DNA of 64,000 nt, taken from contig OY821747.1 in NCBI GenBank assembly GCA_963682055.1, forward strand, positions 19,952,258-20,016,257, in the 5' to 3' direction. A program made the position numbers and the translations under genes. Shown one piece after another: positions 12,371 to 24,228 of the stretch. This stretch comes from Primula veris (lineage: Eukaryota; Streptophyta; Magnoliopsida; Ericales; Primulaceae). The first letter of the stretch is position 1. Every line of letters starts with the position of its first letter. Under the pieces are notes generated by a model that saw nothing but the letters and a program-made list of their open reading frames with translations, was not told the origin of the DNA and searched no databases.

Positions 12371-13920
12371 TAGTCGGTAGAAACCGTGTACTATATGCCA
12401 TAAATCCAAGAAAAAAAATGAGGAATATTCCCTACATATGCAAGAACATTACCTAAACCCTAAAACTAAAACCCTAAAGCCTAAAACTAAAACCCTAAAA
12501 CTAAAACCCTAAACCCTAAAACCAAAACCCTAAACCCTAAACCCTAAACCCTAAAACCTATAAATATAAACAAAATGTCGAAAAACGAAAAAGTCGGTAG
12601 AAATCGTGTACTATAGGCCATAAATCCAAGAAAAAAAATGTGGAATATTCCCTACATATGCAAGAACATTACCTAAACCCTAAACCTGAAACCCTAAACC
12701 CTGAAACCAAAACCCTAAACCCTAAAACTTATAAATATAAACAAAATGTTGAAAAACAAAAAAGTCGGTAGAAACCGTGTACTATAGGCCATAAATCCAA
12801 GAAAAAAATGAGGAATATTCCCTACATATGCAAGAACATTACCTAAACCTGAAATCCTAAACCCTAAAACCAAAACCCTAAACCCTAAAACCTATAAATA
12901 TAAACAAAATGTTGAAAAACAAAAAAGTCGGTAGAAACTGTGTACTATATGCCATAAATCCAAGAAAAAAAAATGTGGAATATTCCCTACATATGCAAGA
13001 ACATTACCTAAACCCTAAACCTGAAACCCTAAAACCAAAACCCTAAAACCTATAAATATAAACAAAATGTCGAAAAACAAAAAAGTCGGTAGAAACCGTG
13101 TACTATAGGCCATAAATCCAAGAAAAAAAATGAGGAATATTCCCTACATATGCAAGAACATTACCTAAACCCTAAAAATAAAACCCTAAACCCTAAAACC
13201 AAAACCCTAAACCATACAAATATAAATAAAATGTCAAAAAACAAAAAAGTCGGTAAAACCCGTGTACTATTGGCCATAAATCCAAGAAAAAAAATGTGGA
13301 ATATTCCCTACATATGCAAGAACATTACCTAAACCCTAAACCAGAAACCCTAAACCCTGAAACCAAAACCCTAAATCCTAAAACTTATAAATATAAACAA
13401 AATGTCGAAAAACAAAAAAGTCGGTAGAAACCGTGTACTATAGGCCATAAATCCAAGAAAAAAAAATGTGGAATATTCCCTACATATGCAAGAACATTAC
13501 CTAAACCCTAAACCTGAAACCCTAAAACCAAAACCCTAAAACCTATAAATATAAACAAAATGTCGAAAAACAAAAAAGTCGGTAGAAACCGTGTACTATA
13601 GGCCATAAATCCAAGAAAAAAAATGAGGAATATTCCCTACATATGCAAGAACATTACCTAAACCCTAAAACCCAAACCCTAAACCCTAAAACCTATAAAT
13701 ATAAACAAAATGTCGAAAAACAAAAAAGTCGGTAGAAACCGTGTACTATAGGCCATAAATCCAAGAAAAAAAATGAGGAATATTCTCTACATATGCAAGA
13801 ACATTACCTAAACCCTAAAACTAAAACCTTAAACCCTAAAACCAAAACCCTAAACCCTAAACCATACAAATATAAATAAAATGTCAAAAAACAAAAAAGT
13901 CGGTAAAACCCGTGTACTAT
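12371..13920 (+). repeat. First family B unit, 9 monomers
   Basis: Spacings are 220, 171, 163, 158, 164, 171, 158, 150 and 171. This is the family-B order, but the unit is entered part-way from family A. The 164-bp monomer lacks one CCCTAAA before CCATAC. That 7-bp loss keeps a reading frame open over 13150-13332, which is the only reason a 60-residue frame appears there. Confidence 0.85.
12452..12559 (+). repeat. Longest telomere-like box (108 bp), A/B junction
   Basis: The monomer spacing here is 220 bp (12386 to 12606), the longest class. The box contains CCTAAAGCC, two CTAAAACCCTAAAA words and four CCCTAAA units at 12528-12555. Upstream is family A and downstream is the family-B order, so the exchange that joined the families falls in or next to this box. 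Telomere-word slippage or misaligned recombination could have made both the join and the extra length. Confidence 0.8.
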
Positions 13921-14335
13921 GGCCCATAAATCCAAGAAAAAAATTGTGGAATAATCCCTACATATGCAAGAACATTACCTAAACCCTAAACCAGAAACCC
14001 TAAACCCTGAAACCAAAACCCTAAATCCTAAAACTTATAAATATAAACAAAATGTCGAAAAACAAAAAAGTCGGTAGAAACCGTGTACTATAGGCCATAA
14101 ATCCAAGAAAAAAAAATGTGGAATATTCCCTACATATGCAAGAACATTACCTAAACCCTAAACCTGAAACCCTAAAACCAAAACCCTAAAACCTATAAAT
14201 ATAAACAAAATGTCGAAAAACAAAAAAGTCGGTAGAAACCGTGTACTATAGGCCATAAATCCAAGAAAAAAAAATGAGGAATATTCCCTACATATGCAAG
14301 AACATTACCTAAACCCTAAAACTAAAACCCTAAAG
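12480..14335 (+). repeat. 1856-bp tandem duplication, copy 1
   Basis: The sequence after the GCCTAAAAC word at 12479 recurs 1856 bp later, after the same word at 14335. Shared features are the 108-bp box, AAACGAAAAAG in the next monomer and the 164-bp monomer with the CCCTAAA loss. Copy 2 is at 14336-16191. The edges are approximate because they lie inside repeated words. Confidence 0.85.
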
Positions 14336-15776
14336 CCTAAAACTAAAACCCTAAAACTAAAACCCTAAACCCTAAAACCAAAACCCTAAACCCTAAACCC
14401 TAAACCCTAAAACCTATAAATATAAACAAAATGTCGAAAAACGAAAAAGTCGGTAGAAATCGTGTACTATAGGCCATAAATCCAAGAAAAAAAATGTGGA
14501 ATATTCCCTACATATGCAAGAACATTACCTAAACCCTAAACCTGAAACCCTAAACCCTGAAACCAAAACCCTAAACCCTAAAACTTATAAATATAAACAA
14601 AATGTTGAAAAACAAAAAAGTCGGTAGAAACCGTGTACTATAGGCCATAAATCCAAGAAAAAAATGAGGAATATTCCCTACATATGCAAGAACATTACCT
14701 AAACCTGAAATCCTAAACCCTAAAACCAAAACCCTAAACCCTAAAACCTATAAATATAAACAAAATGTTGAAAAACAAAAAAGTCGGTAGAAACTGTGTA
14801 CTATATGCCATAAATCCAAGAAAAAAAAATGTGGAATATTCCCTACATATGCAAGAACATTACCTAAACCCTAAACCTGAAACCCTAAAACCAAAACCCT
14901 AAAACCTATAAATATAAACAAAATGTCGAAAAACAAAAAAGTCGGTAGAAACCGTGTACTATAGGCCATAAATCCAAGAAAAAAAATGAGGAATATTCCC
15001 TACATATGCAAGAACATTACCTAAACCCTAAAAATAAAACCCTAAACCCTAAAACCAAAACCCTAAACCATACAAATATAAATAAAATGTCAAAAAACAA
15101 AAAAGTCGGTAAAACCCGTGTACTATTGGCCATAAATCCAAGAAAAAAAATGTGGAATATTCCCTACATATGCAAGAACATTACCTAAACCCTAAACCAG
15201 AAACCCTAAACCCTGAAACCAAAACCCTAAATCCTAAAACTTATAAATATAAACAAAATGTCGAAAAACAAAAAAGTCGGTAGAAACCGTGTACTATAGG
15301 CCATAAATCCAAGAAAAAAAAATGTGGAATATTCCCTACATATGCAAGAACATTACCTAAACCCTAAACCTGAAACCCTAAAACCAAAACCCTAAAACCT
15401 ATAAATATAAACAAAATGTCGAAAAACAAAAAAGTCGGTAGAAACCGTGTACTATAGGCCATAAATCCAAGAAAAAAAATGAGGAATATTCCCTACATAT
15501 GCAAGAACATTACCTAAACCCTAAAACCCAAACCCTAAACCCTAAAACCTATAAATATAAACAAAATGTCGAAAAACAAAAAAGTCGGTAGAAACCGTGT
15601 ACTATAGGCCATAAATCCAAGAAAAAAAATGAGGAATATTCTCTACATATGCAAGAACATTACCTAAACCCTAAAACTAAAACCTTAAACCCTAAAACCA
15701 AAACCCTAAACCCTAAACCATACAAATATAAATAAAATGTCAAAAAACAAAAAAGTCGGTAAAACCCGTGTACTAT
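13921..15776 (+). repeat. Family B HOR, 11-mer long form (1856 bp)
   Basis: Spacings from the TATGGCCC monomer are 171, 158, 221, 171, 163, 158, 164, 171, 158, 150 and 171. It differs from the 1820-bp standard only in the third, sixth and seventh monomers. The marker monomer carries CGGTAAAACCCG, TATGGCCC, AAAAATTGTGG and GGAATAATCC together. Confidence 0.9.
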
Positions 15777-16191
15777 GGCCCATAAATCCAAGAAAAAAAT
15801 TGTGGAATAATCCCTACATATGCAAGAACATTACCTAAACCCTAAACCAGAAACCCTAAACCCTGAAACCAAAACCCTAAATCCTAAAACTTATAAATAT
15901 AAACAAAATGTCGAAAAACAAAAAAGTCGGTAGAAACCGTGTACTATAGGCCATAAATCCAAGAAAAAAAAATGTGGAATATTCCCTACATATGCAAGAA
16001 CATTACCTAAACCCTAAACCTGAAACCCTAAAACCAAAACCCTAAAACCTATAAATATAAACAAAATGTCGAAAAACAAAAAAGTCGGTAGAAACCGTGT
16101 ACTATAGGCCATAAATCCAAGAAAAAAAAATGAGGAATATTCCCTACATATGCAAGAACATTACCTAAACCCTAAAACTAAAACCCTAAAC
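14336..16191 (+). repeat. 1856-bp tandem duplication, copy 2
   Basis: This is the second copy, with the same 221-bp and 164-bp monomers and the same 60-residue open frame at 15006-15188. The later family-B units at 15777 onward have 179-bp and 171-bp monomers at these places. The odd forms are therefore confined to this duplicated pair. Confidence 0.85.
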
Positions 16192-17597
16192 CCTAAAACC
16201 AAAACCCTAAACCCTAAACCCTAAAACCTATAAATATAAACAAAATGTCAAAAAACAAAAAAGTCGGTAGAAATCGTGTGCTATAGGCCATAAATCCAAG
16301 AAAAAAAATGTGGAATATTCCTTACATATGCAAGAACATTACCTAAACCCTAAACCTGAAACCCTAAACCCTGAAACCAAAACCCTAAACCCTAAAACTT
16401 ATAAATATAAACAAAATGTTGAAAAACAAAAAAGTCGGTAGAAACCGTGTACTATAGGCCATAAATCCAAGAAAAAAATGAGGAATATTCCCTACATATG
16501 CAAGAACATTACCTAAACCTGAAATCCTAAACCCTAAAACCAAAACCCTAAACCCTAAAACCTATAAATATAAACAAAATGTTGAAAAACAAAAAAGTCG
16601 GTAGAAACTGTGTACTATATGCCATAAATCCAAGAAAAAAAAATGTGGAATATTCCCTACATATGCAAGAACATTACCTAAACCCTAAACCTGAAACCCT
16701 AAAACCAAAACCCTAAAACCTATAAATATAAACAAAATGTCGAAAAACAAAAAAGTCGGTAGAAACCGTGTACTATAGGCCATAAATCCAAGAAAAAAAA
16801 TGAGGAATATTCCCTACATATGCAAGAACATTACCTAAACCCTAAAAATAAAACCCTAAACCCTAAAACCAAAACCCTAAACCCTAAACCATACAAATAT
16901 AAATAAAATGTCAAAAAACAAAAAAGTCGGTAAAACCCGTGTACTATTGGCCATAAATCCAAGAAAAAAAATGTGGAATATTCCCTACATATGCAAGAAC
17001 ATTACCTAAACCCTAAACCAGAAACCCTAAACCCTGAAACCAAAACCCTAAATCCTAAAACTTATAAATATAAACAAAATGTCGAAAAACAAAAAAGTCG
17101 GTAGAAACCGTGTACTATAGGCCATAAATCCAAGAAAAAAAAATGTGGAATATTCCCTACATATGCAAGAACATTACCTAAACCCTAAACCTGAAACCCT
17201 AAAACCAAAACCCTAAAACCTATAAATATAAACAAAATGTCGAAAAACAAAAAAGTCGGTAGAAACCGTGTACTATAGGCCATAAATCCAAGAAAAAAAA
17301 TGAGGAATATTCCCTACATATGCAAGAACATTACCTAAACCCTAAAACCCAAACCCTAAACCCTAAAACCTATAAATATAAACAAAATGTCGAAAAACAA
17401 AAAAGTCGGTAGAAACCGTGTACTATAGGCCATAAATCCAAGAAAAAAAATGAGGAATATTCTCTACATATGCAAGAACATTACCTAAACCCTAAAACTA
17501 AAACCTTAAACCCTAAAACCAAAACCCTAAACCCTAAACCATACAAATATAAATAAAATGTCAAAAAACAAAAAAGTCGGTAAAACCCGTGTACTAT
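15777..17597 (+). repeat. Family B HOR, 11-mer (1821 bp)
   Basis: This is the first unit of near-standard length. It has GTGCTAT near 16279 in place of GTACTAT and TTCCTTACATATG near 16319, the second of which marks one monomer of every later family-B unit. Confidence 0.9.
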
Positions 17598-20588
17598 GGC
17601 CCATAAATCCAAGAAAAAAATTGTGGAATAATCCCTACATATGCAAGAACATTACCTAAACCCTAAACCAGAAACCCTAAACCCTGAAACCAAAACCCTA
17701 AATCCTAAAACTTATAAATATAAACAAAATGTCGAAAAACAAAAAAGTCGGTAGAAACCGTGTACTATAGGCCATAAATCCAAGAAAAAAAAATGTGGAA
17801 TATTCCCTACATATGCAAGAACATTACCTAAACCCTAAACCTGAAACCCTAAAACCAAAACCCTAAAACCTATAAATATAAACAAAATGTCGAAAAACAA
17901 AAAAGTCGGTAGAAACCGTGTACTATAGGCCATAAATCCAAGAAAAAAAAATGAGGAATATTCCCTACATATGCAAGAACATTACCTAAACCCTAAAACT
18001 AAAACCCTAAACCCTAAAACCAAAACCCTAAACCCTAAACCCTAAAACCTATAAATATAAACAAAATGTCAAAAAACAAAAAAGTCGGTAGAAATCGTGT
18101 ACTATAGGCCATAAATCCAAGAAAAAAAATGTGGAATATTCCTTACATATGCAAGAACATTACCTAAACCCTAAACCTGAAACCCTAAACCCTGAAACCA
18201 AAACCCTAAACCCTAAAACTTATAAATATAAACAAAATGTTGAAAAACAAAAAAGTCGGTAGAAACCGTGTACTATAGGCCATAAATCCAAGAAAAAAAT
18301 GAGGAATATTCCCTACATATGCAAGAACATTACCTAAACCTGAAATCCTAAACCCTAAAACCAAAACCCTAAACCCTAAAACCTATAAATATAAACAAAA
18401 TGTTGAAAAACAAAAAAGTCGGTAGAAACTGTGTACTATATGCCATAAATCCAAGAAAAAAAATGAGGAATATTCCCTACATATGCAAGAACATTACCTA
18501 AACCCTAAACCTGAAACCCTAAAACCAAAACCCTAAAACCTATAAATATAAACAAAATGTCGAAAAACAAAAAAGTCGGTAGAAACCGTGTACTATAGGC
18601 CATAAATCCAAGAAAAAAAATGAGGAATATTCCCTACATATGCAAGAACATTACCTAAACCCTAAAAATAAAACCCTAAACCCTAAAACCAAAACCCTAA
18701 ACCCTAAACCATACAAATATAAATAAAATGTCAAAAAACAAAAAAGTCGGTAAAACCCGTGTACTATTGGCCATAAATCCAAGAAAAAAAATGTGGAATA
18801 TTCCCTACATATGCAAGAACATTACCTAAACCCTAAACCAGAAACCCTAAACCCTGAAACCAAAACCCTAAATCCTAAAACTTATAAATATAAACAAAAT
18901 GTCGAAAAACAAAAAAGTCGGTAGAAACCGTGTACTATAGGCCATAAATCCAAGAAAAAAAAATGTGGAATATTCCCTACATATGCAAGAACATTACCTA
19001 AACCCTAAACCTGAAACCCTAAAACCAAAACCCTAAAACCTATAAATATAAACAAAATGTCGAAAAACAAAAAAGTCGGTAGAAACCGTGTACTATAGGC
19101 CATAAATCCAAGAAAAAAAAATGAGGAATATTCCCTACATATGCAAGAACATTACCTAAACCCTAAAACTAAAACCCTAAACCCTAAAACCAAAACCCTA
19201 AACCCTAAACCCTAAAACCTATAAATATAAACAAAATGTCAAAAAACAAAAAAGTCGGTAGAAATCGTGTACTATAGGCCATAAATCCAAGAAAAAAAAT
19301 GTGGAATATTCCTTACATATGCAAGAACATTACCTAAACCCTAAACCTGAAACCCTAAACCCTGAAACCAAAACCCTAAACCCTAAAACTTATAAATATA
19401 AACAAAATGTTGAAAAACAAAAAAGTCGGTAGAAACCGTGTACTATAGGCCATAAATCCAAGAAAAAAATGAGGAATATTCCCTACATATGCAAGAACAT
19501 TACCTAAACCTGAAATCCTAAACCCTAAAACCAAAACCCTAAACCCTAAAACCTATAAATATAAACAAAATGTTGAAAAACAAAAAAGTCGGTAGAAACT
19601 GTGTACTATATGCCATAAATCCAAGAAAAAAAAATGTGGAATATTCCCTACATATGCAAGAACATTACCTAAACCCTAAACCTGAAACCCTAAAACCAAA
19701 ACCCTAAAACCTATAAATATAAACAAAATGTCGAAAAACAAAAAAGTCGGTAGAAACCGTGTACTATAGGCCATAAATCCAAGAAAAAAAATGAGGAATA
19801 TTCCCTACATATGCAAGAACATTACCTAAACCCTAAAAATAAAACCCTAAACCCTAAAACCAAAACCCTAAACCCTAAACCATACAAATATAAATAAAAT
19901 GTCAAAAAACAAAAAAGTCGGTAAAACCCGTGTACTATTGGCCATAAATCCAAGAAAAAAAATGTGGAATATTCCCTACATATGCAAGAACATTACCTAA
20001 ACCCTAAACCAGAAACCCTAAACCCTGAAACCAAAACCCTAAATCCTAAAACTTATAAATATAAACAAAATGTCGAAAAACAAAAAAGTCGGTAGAAACC
20101 GTGTACTATAGGCCATAAATCCAAGAAAAAAAAATGTGGAATATTCCCTACATATGCAAGAACATTACCTAAACCCTAAACCTGAAACCCTAAAACCAAA
20201 ACCCTAAAACCTATAAATATAAACAAAATGTCGAAAAACAAAAAAGTCGGTAGAAACCGTGTACTATAGGCCATAAATCCAAGAAAAAAAATGAGGAATA
20301 TTCCCTACATATGCAAGAACATTACCTAAACCCTAAAACCCAAACCCTAAACCCTAAAACCTATAAATATAAACAAAATGTCGAAAAACAAAAAAGTCGG
20401 TAGAAACCGTGTACTATAGGCCATAAATCCAAGAAAAAAAATGAGGAATATTCTCTACATATGCAAGAACATTACCTAAACCCTAAAACTAAAACCTTAA
20501 ACCCTAAAACCAAAACCCTAAACCCTAAACCATACAAATATAAATAAAATGTCAAAAAACAAAAAAGTCGGTAAAACCCGTGTACTAT
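17598..20588 (+). repeat. Family B HOR, 18-mer (11 plus 7; 2991 bp)
   Basis: One full 11-mer plus a 7-monomer partial copy gives 2991 bp, which is 1820 plus 1171. The TTCCTTACAT variant therefore appears twice, about 1170 bp apart (near 18140 and 19310), and only one TATGGCCC monomer is present. An unequal exchange offset by seven monomers explains this. Confidence 0.9.
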
Positions 20589-20739
20589 GGCCCATAAATC
20601 CAAGAAAAAAATTGTGGAATAATCCCTACATATGCAAGAACATTACCTAAACCCTAAACCAGAAACCCTAAACCCTGAAACCAAAACCCTAAATCCTAAA
20701 ACTTATAAATATAAACAAAATGTCGAAAAACAAAAAAGT

Positions 20740-20751
20740 CGGTAGAAACCG
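20740..20751. repeat. Dyad CGGT-AGAA-ACCG in the monomer body
   Basis: A 4-bp inverted repeat, CGGT and ACCG, separated by AGAA, is present in most monomers. Position-specific variants weaken it: CGGTAAAACCCG keeps a 3-bp stem, CGGTAGAAATCG and CGGTAGAAACTG lose a pair, CGATAAAACCCG loses more, and the region-E form CGGTAGAAACGTG lacks one C. It could be a protein-binding dyad or chance; function is unknown. Confidence 0.6.
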
Positions 20752-20787
20752 TGTACTATAGGCCATAAATCCAAGAAAAAAAAATGT

Positions 20788-20797
20788 GGAATATTCC
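20788..20797. repeat. Perfect 10-bp palindrome GGAATATTCC
   Basis: GGAATATTCC equals its own reverse complement and occurs in the great majority of monomers. The TATGGCCC monomer of families B and most of E carries GGAATAATCC, which breaks it. A second subset has GGAATATTCT, which trims the outer pair, and a few copies have GGAATACTCC (for example near 56306 and 59304). Its conservation across families makes it the best candidate for a bound site in the body, but this is inference. Confidence 0.75.
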
Positions 20798-20817
20798 CTA
20801 CATATGCAAGAACATTA

Positions 20818-20862
20818 CCTAAACCCTAAACCTGAAACCCTAAAACCAAAACCCTAAAACCT
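20818..20862 (+). repeat. Telomere-like box of the reference monomer
   Basis: The 45-bp box consists of CCTAAACCCTAAA, CCTGAAA, CCCTAAAA, CCAAAA and CCCTAAAA words and ends at CCT before the next ATAAATATAAAC. Across the array the box is about 31 bp (144-bp monomer), 37, 45, 50, 58, 66, 72, 79 or 108 bp. Many steps are near 7, the plant telomere unit length. The G-rich TTTAGGG strand is always the minus strand. Confidence 0.85.
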
Positions 20863-22408
20863 ATAAATATAAACAAAATGTCGAAAAACAAAAAAGTCGG
20901 TAGAAACCGTGTACTATAGGCCATAAATCCAAGAAAAAAAAATGAGGAATATTCCCTACATATGCAAGAACATTACCTAAACCCTAAAACTAAAACCCTA
21001 AACCCTAAAACCAAAACCCTAAACCCTAAACCCTAAAACCTATAAATATAAACAAAATGTCAAAAAACAAAAAAGTCGGTAGAAATCGTGTACTATAGGC
21101 CATAAATCCAAGAAAAAAAATGTGGAATATTCCTTACATATGCAAGAACATTACCTAAACCCTAAACCTGAAACCCTAAACCCTGAAACCAAAACCCTAA
21201 ACCCTAAAACTTATAAATATAAACAAAATGTTGAAAAACAAAAAAGTCGGTAGAAACCGTGTACTATAGGCCATAAATCCAAGAAAAAAATGAGGAATAT
21301 TCCCTACATATGCAAGAACATTACCTAAACCTGAAATCCTAAACCCTAAAACCAAAACCCTAAACCCTAAAACCTATAAATATAAACAAAATGTTGAAAA
21401 ACAAAAAAGTCGGTAGAAACTGTGTACTATATGCCATAAATCCAAGAAAAAAAATGAGGAATATTCCCTACATATGCAAGAACATTACCTAAACCCTAAA
21501 CCTGAAACCCTAAAACCAAAACCCTAAAACCTATAAATATAAACAAAATGTCGAAAAACAAAAAAGTCGGTAGAAACCGTGTACTATAGGCCATAAATCC
21601 AAGAAAAAAAATGAGGAATATTCCCTACATATGCAAGAACATTACCTAAACCCTAAAAATAAAACCCTAAACCCTAAAACCAAAACCCTAAACCCTAAAC
21701 CATACAAATATAAATAAAATGTCAAAAAACAAAAAAGTCGGTAAAACCCGTGTACTATTGGCCATAAATCCAAGAAAAAAAATGTGGAATATTCCCTACA
21801 TATGCAAGAACATTACCTAAACCCTAAACCAGAAACCCTAAACCCTGAAACCAAAACCCTAAATCCTAAAACTTATAAATATAAACAAAATGTCGAAAAA
21901 CAAAAAAGTCGGTAGAAACCGTGTACTATAGGCCATAAATCCAAGAAAAAAAAATGTGGAATATTCCCTACATATGCAAGAACATTACCTAAACCCTAAA
22001 CCTGAAACCCTAAAACCAAAACCCTAAAACCTATAAATATAAACAAAATGTCGAAAAACAAAAAAGTCGGTAGAAACCGTGTACTATAGGCCATAAATCC
22101 AAGAAAAAAAATGAGGAATATTCCCTACATATGCAAGAACATTACCTAAACCCTAAAACCCAAACCCTAAACCCTAAAACCTATAAATATAAACAAAATG
22201 TCGAAAAACAAAAAAGTCGGTAGAAACCGTGTACTATAGGCCATAAATCCAAGAAAAAAAATGAGGAATATTCTCTACATATGCAAGAACATTACCTAAA
22301 CCCTAAAACTAAAACCTTAAACCCTAAAACCAAAACCCTAAACCCTAAACCATACAAATATAAATAAAATGTCAAAAAACAAAAAAGTCGGTAAAACCCG
22401 TGTACTAT

Positions 22409-24228
22409 GGCCCATAAATCCAAGAAAAAAATTGTGGAATAATCCCTACATATGCAAGAACATTACCTAAACCCTAAACCAGAAACCCTAAACCCTGAAA
22501 CCAAAACCCTAAATCCTAAAACTTATAAATATAAACAAAATGTCGAAAAACAAAAAAGTCGGTAGAAACCGTGTACTATAGGCCATAAATCCAAGAAAAA
22601 AAAATGTGGAATATTCCCTACATATGCAAGAACATTACCTAAACCCTAAACCTGAAACCCTAAAACCAAAACCCTAAAACCTATAAATATAAACAAAATG
22701 TCGAAAAACAAAAAAGTCGGTAGAAACCGTGTACTATAGGCCATAAATCCAAGAAAAAAAAATGAGGAATATTCCCTACATATGCAAGAACATTACCTAA
22801 ACCCTAAAACTAAAACCCTAAACCCTAAAACCAAAACCCTAAACCCTAAACCCTAAAACCTATAAATATAAACAAAATGTCAAAAAACAAAAAAGTCGGT
22901 AGAAATCGTGTACTATAGGCCATAAATCCAAGAAAAAAAATGTGGAATATTCCTTACATATGCAAGAACATTACCTAAACCCTAAACCTGAAACCCTAAA
23001 CCCTGAAACCAAAACCCTAAACCCTAAAACTTATAAATATAAACAAAATGTTGAAAAACAAAAAAGTCGGTAGAAACCGTGTACTATAGGCCATAAATCC
23101 AAGAAAAAAATGAGGAATATTCCCTACATATGCAAGAACATTACCTAAACCTGAAATCCTAAACCCTAAAACCAAAACCCTAAACCCTAAAACCTATAAA
23201 TATAAACAAAATGTTGAAAAACAAAAAAGTCGGTAGAAACTGTGTACTATATGCCATAAATCCAAGAAAAAAAATGAGGAATATTCCCTACATATGCAAG
23301 AACATTACCTAAACCCTAAACCTGAAACCCTAAAACCAAAACCCTAAAACCTATAAATATAAACAAAATGTCGAAAAACAAAAAAGTCGGTAGAAACCGT
23401 GTACTATAGGCCATAAATCCAAGAAAAAAAATGAGGAATATTCCCTACATATGCAAGAACATTACCTAAACCCTAAAAATAAAACCCTAAACCCTAAAAC
23501 CAAAACCCTAAACCCTAAACCATACAAATATAAATAAAATGTCAAAAAACAAAAAAGTCGGTAAAACCCGTGTACTATTGGCCATAAATCCAAGAAAAAA
23601 AATGTGGAATATTCCCTACATATGCAAGAACATTACCTAAACCCTAAACCAGAAACCCTAAACCCTGAAACCAAAACCCTAAATCCTAAAACTTATAAAT
23701 ATAAACAAAATGTCGAAAAACAAAAAAGTCGGTAGAAACCGTGTACTATAGGCCATAAATCCAAGAAAAAAAAATGTGGAATATTCCCTACATATGCAAG
23801 AACATTACCTAAACCCTAAACCTGAAACCCTAAAACCAAAACCCTAAAACCTATAAATATAAACAAAATGTCGAAAAACAAAAAAGTCGGTAGAAACCGT
23901 GTACTATAGGCCATAAATCCAAGAAAAAAAATGAGGAATATTCCCTACATATGCAAGAACATTACCTAAACCCTAAAACCCAAACCCTAAACCCTAAAAC
24001 CTATAAATATAAACAAAATGTCGAAAAACAAAAAAGTCGGTAGAAACCGTGTACTATAGGCCATAAATCCAAGAAAAAAAATGAGGAATATTCTCTACAT
24101 ATGCAAGAACATTACCTAAACCCTAAAACTAAAACCTTAAACCCTAAAACCAAAACCCTAAACCCTAAACCATACAAATATAAATAAAATGTCAAAAAAC
24201 AAAAAAGTCGGTAAAACCCGTGTACTAT
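22409..24228 (+). repeat. Family B HOR, standard 11-mer (1820 bp)
   Basis: The length equals that of the unit before it, and I noticed no differences on line-by-line reading of selected parts. Such identity means recent duplication, gene conversion, or possibly an assembly effect. Confidence 0.95.

Larger units (their letters stand above)
20705..20862 (+). repeat. Reference monomer, 158 bp
   Basis: This is a copy close to the consensus, chosen as the reference. The start is set at ATAAATATAAAC, which follows the telomere-like box in almost every copy. The body covers 20705-20817 and the telomere-like box 20818-20862. Inside the body lie a short dyad at 20740-20751, GTGTACTATAGGCC from 20751, an A-tract from about 20775, a perfect palindrome at 20788-20797 and CATATG at 20801-20806. 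Body length changes by only 1 or 2 bases between copies, mainly in the A-tract, so length classes come from the box. Monomer size is close to a nucleosome repeat, as in many plant centromeric satellites (known of such families, not shown here). Confidence 0.9.
20589..22408 (+). repeat. Family B HOR, standard 11-mer (1820 bp)
   Basis: This is the reference 11-mer. Spacings are 171, 158, 179, 171, 163, 157, 171, 171, 158, 150 and 171. The next unit looks identical to it at the positions I compared. The monomer order is readable from the linked variants TATGGCCC/GGAATAATCC, TGTCAAAAAAC/AATCG/TTCCTTAC, TGTTG/TGAAATCC, AACTGTG/TATATGCC, CCCTAAAAATAAAA, AACCAGAAACC, AAACCCAAACCC and TTCTCTAC. Confidence 0.95.

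Noticed and set aside
13150..13332. 60-residue open reading frame, Lys/Asn-rich
   Set aside because: It runs across the satellite body and telomere-like box, has no recognisable domain, and is open only because of a 7-bp word loss. Equivalent monomers elsewhere have stops.
15006..15188. Second 60-residue open frame
   Set aside because: It is an identical copy of the frame at 13150 made by the 1856-bp tandem duplication, not independent evidence of coding.
22409..24228. Assembly duplication as the sole cause of identical HOR copies
   Set aside because: It cannot be excluded for any single pair. The copies across the window carry private indels and substitutions (24290, 24361, 33194, 8644), which argues that the array as a whole is real.
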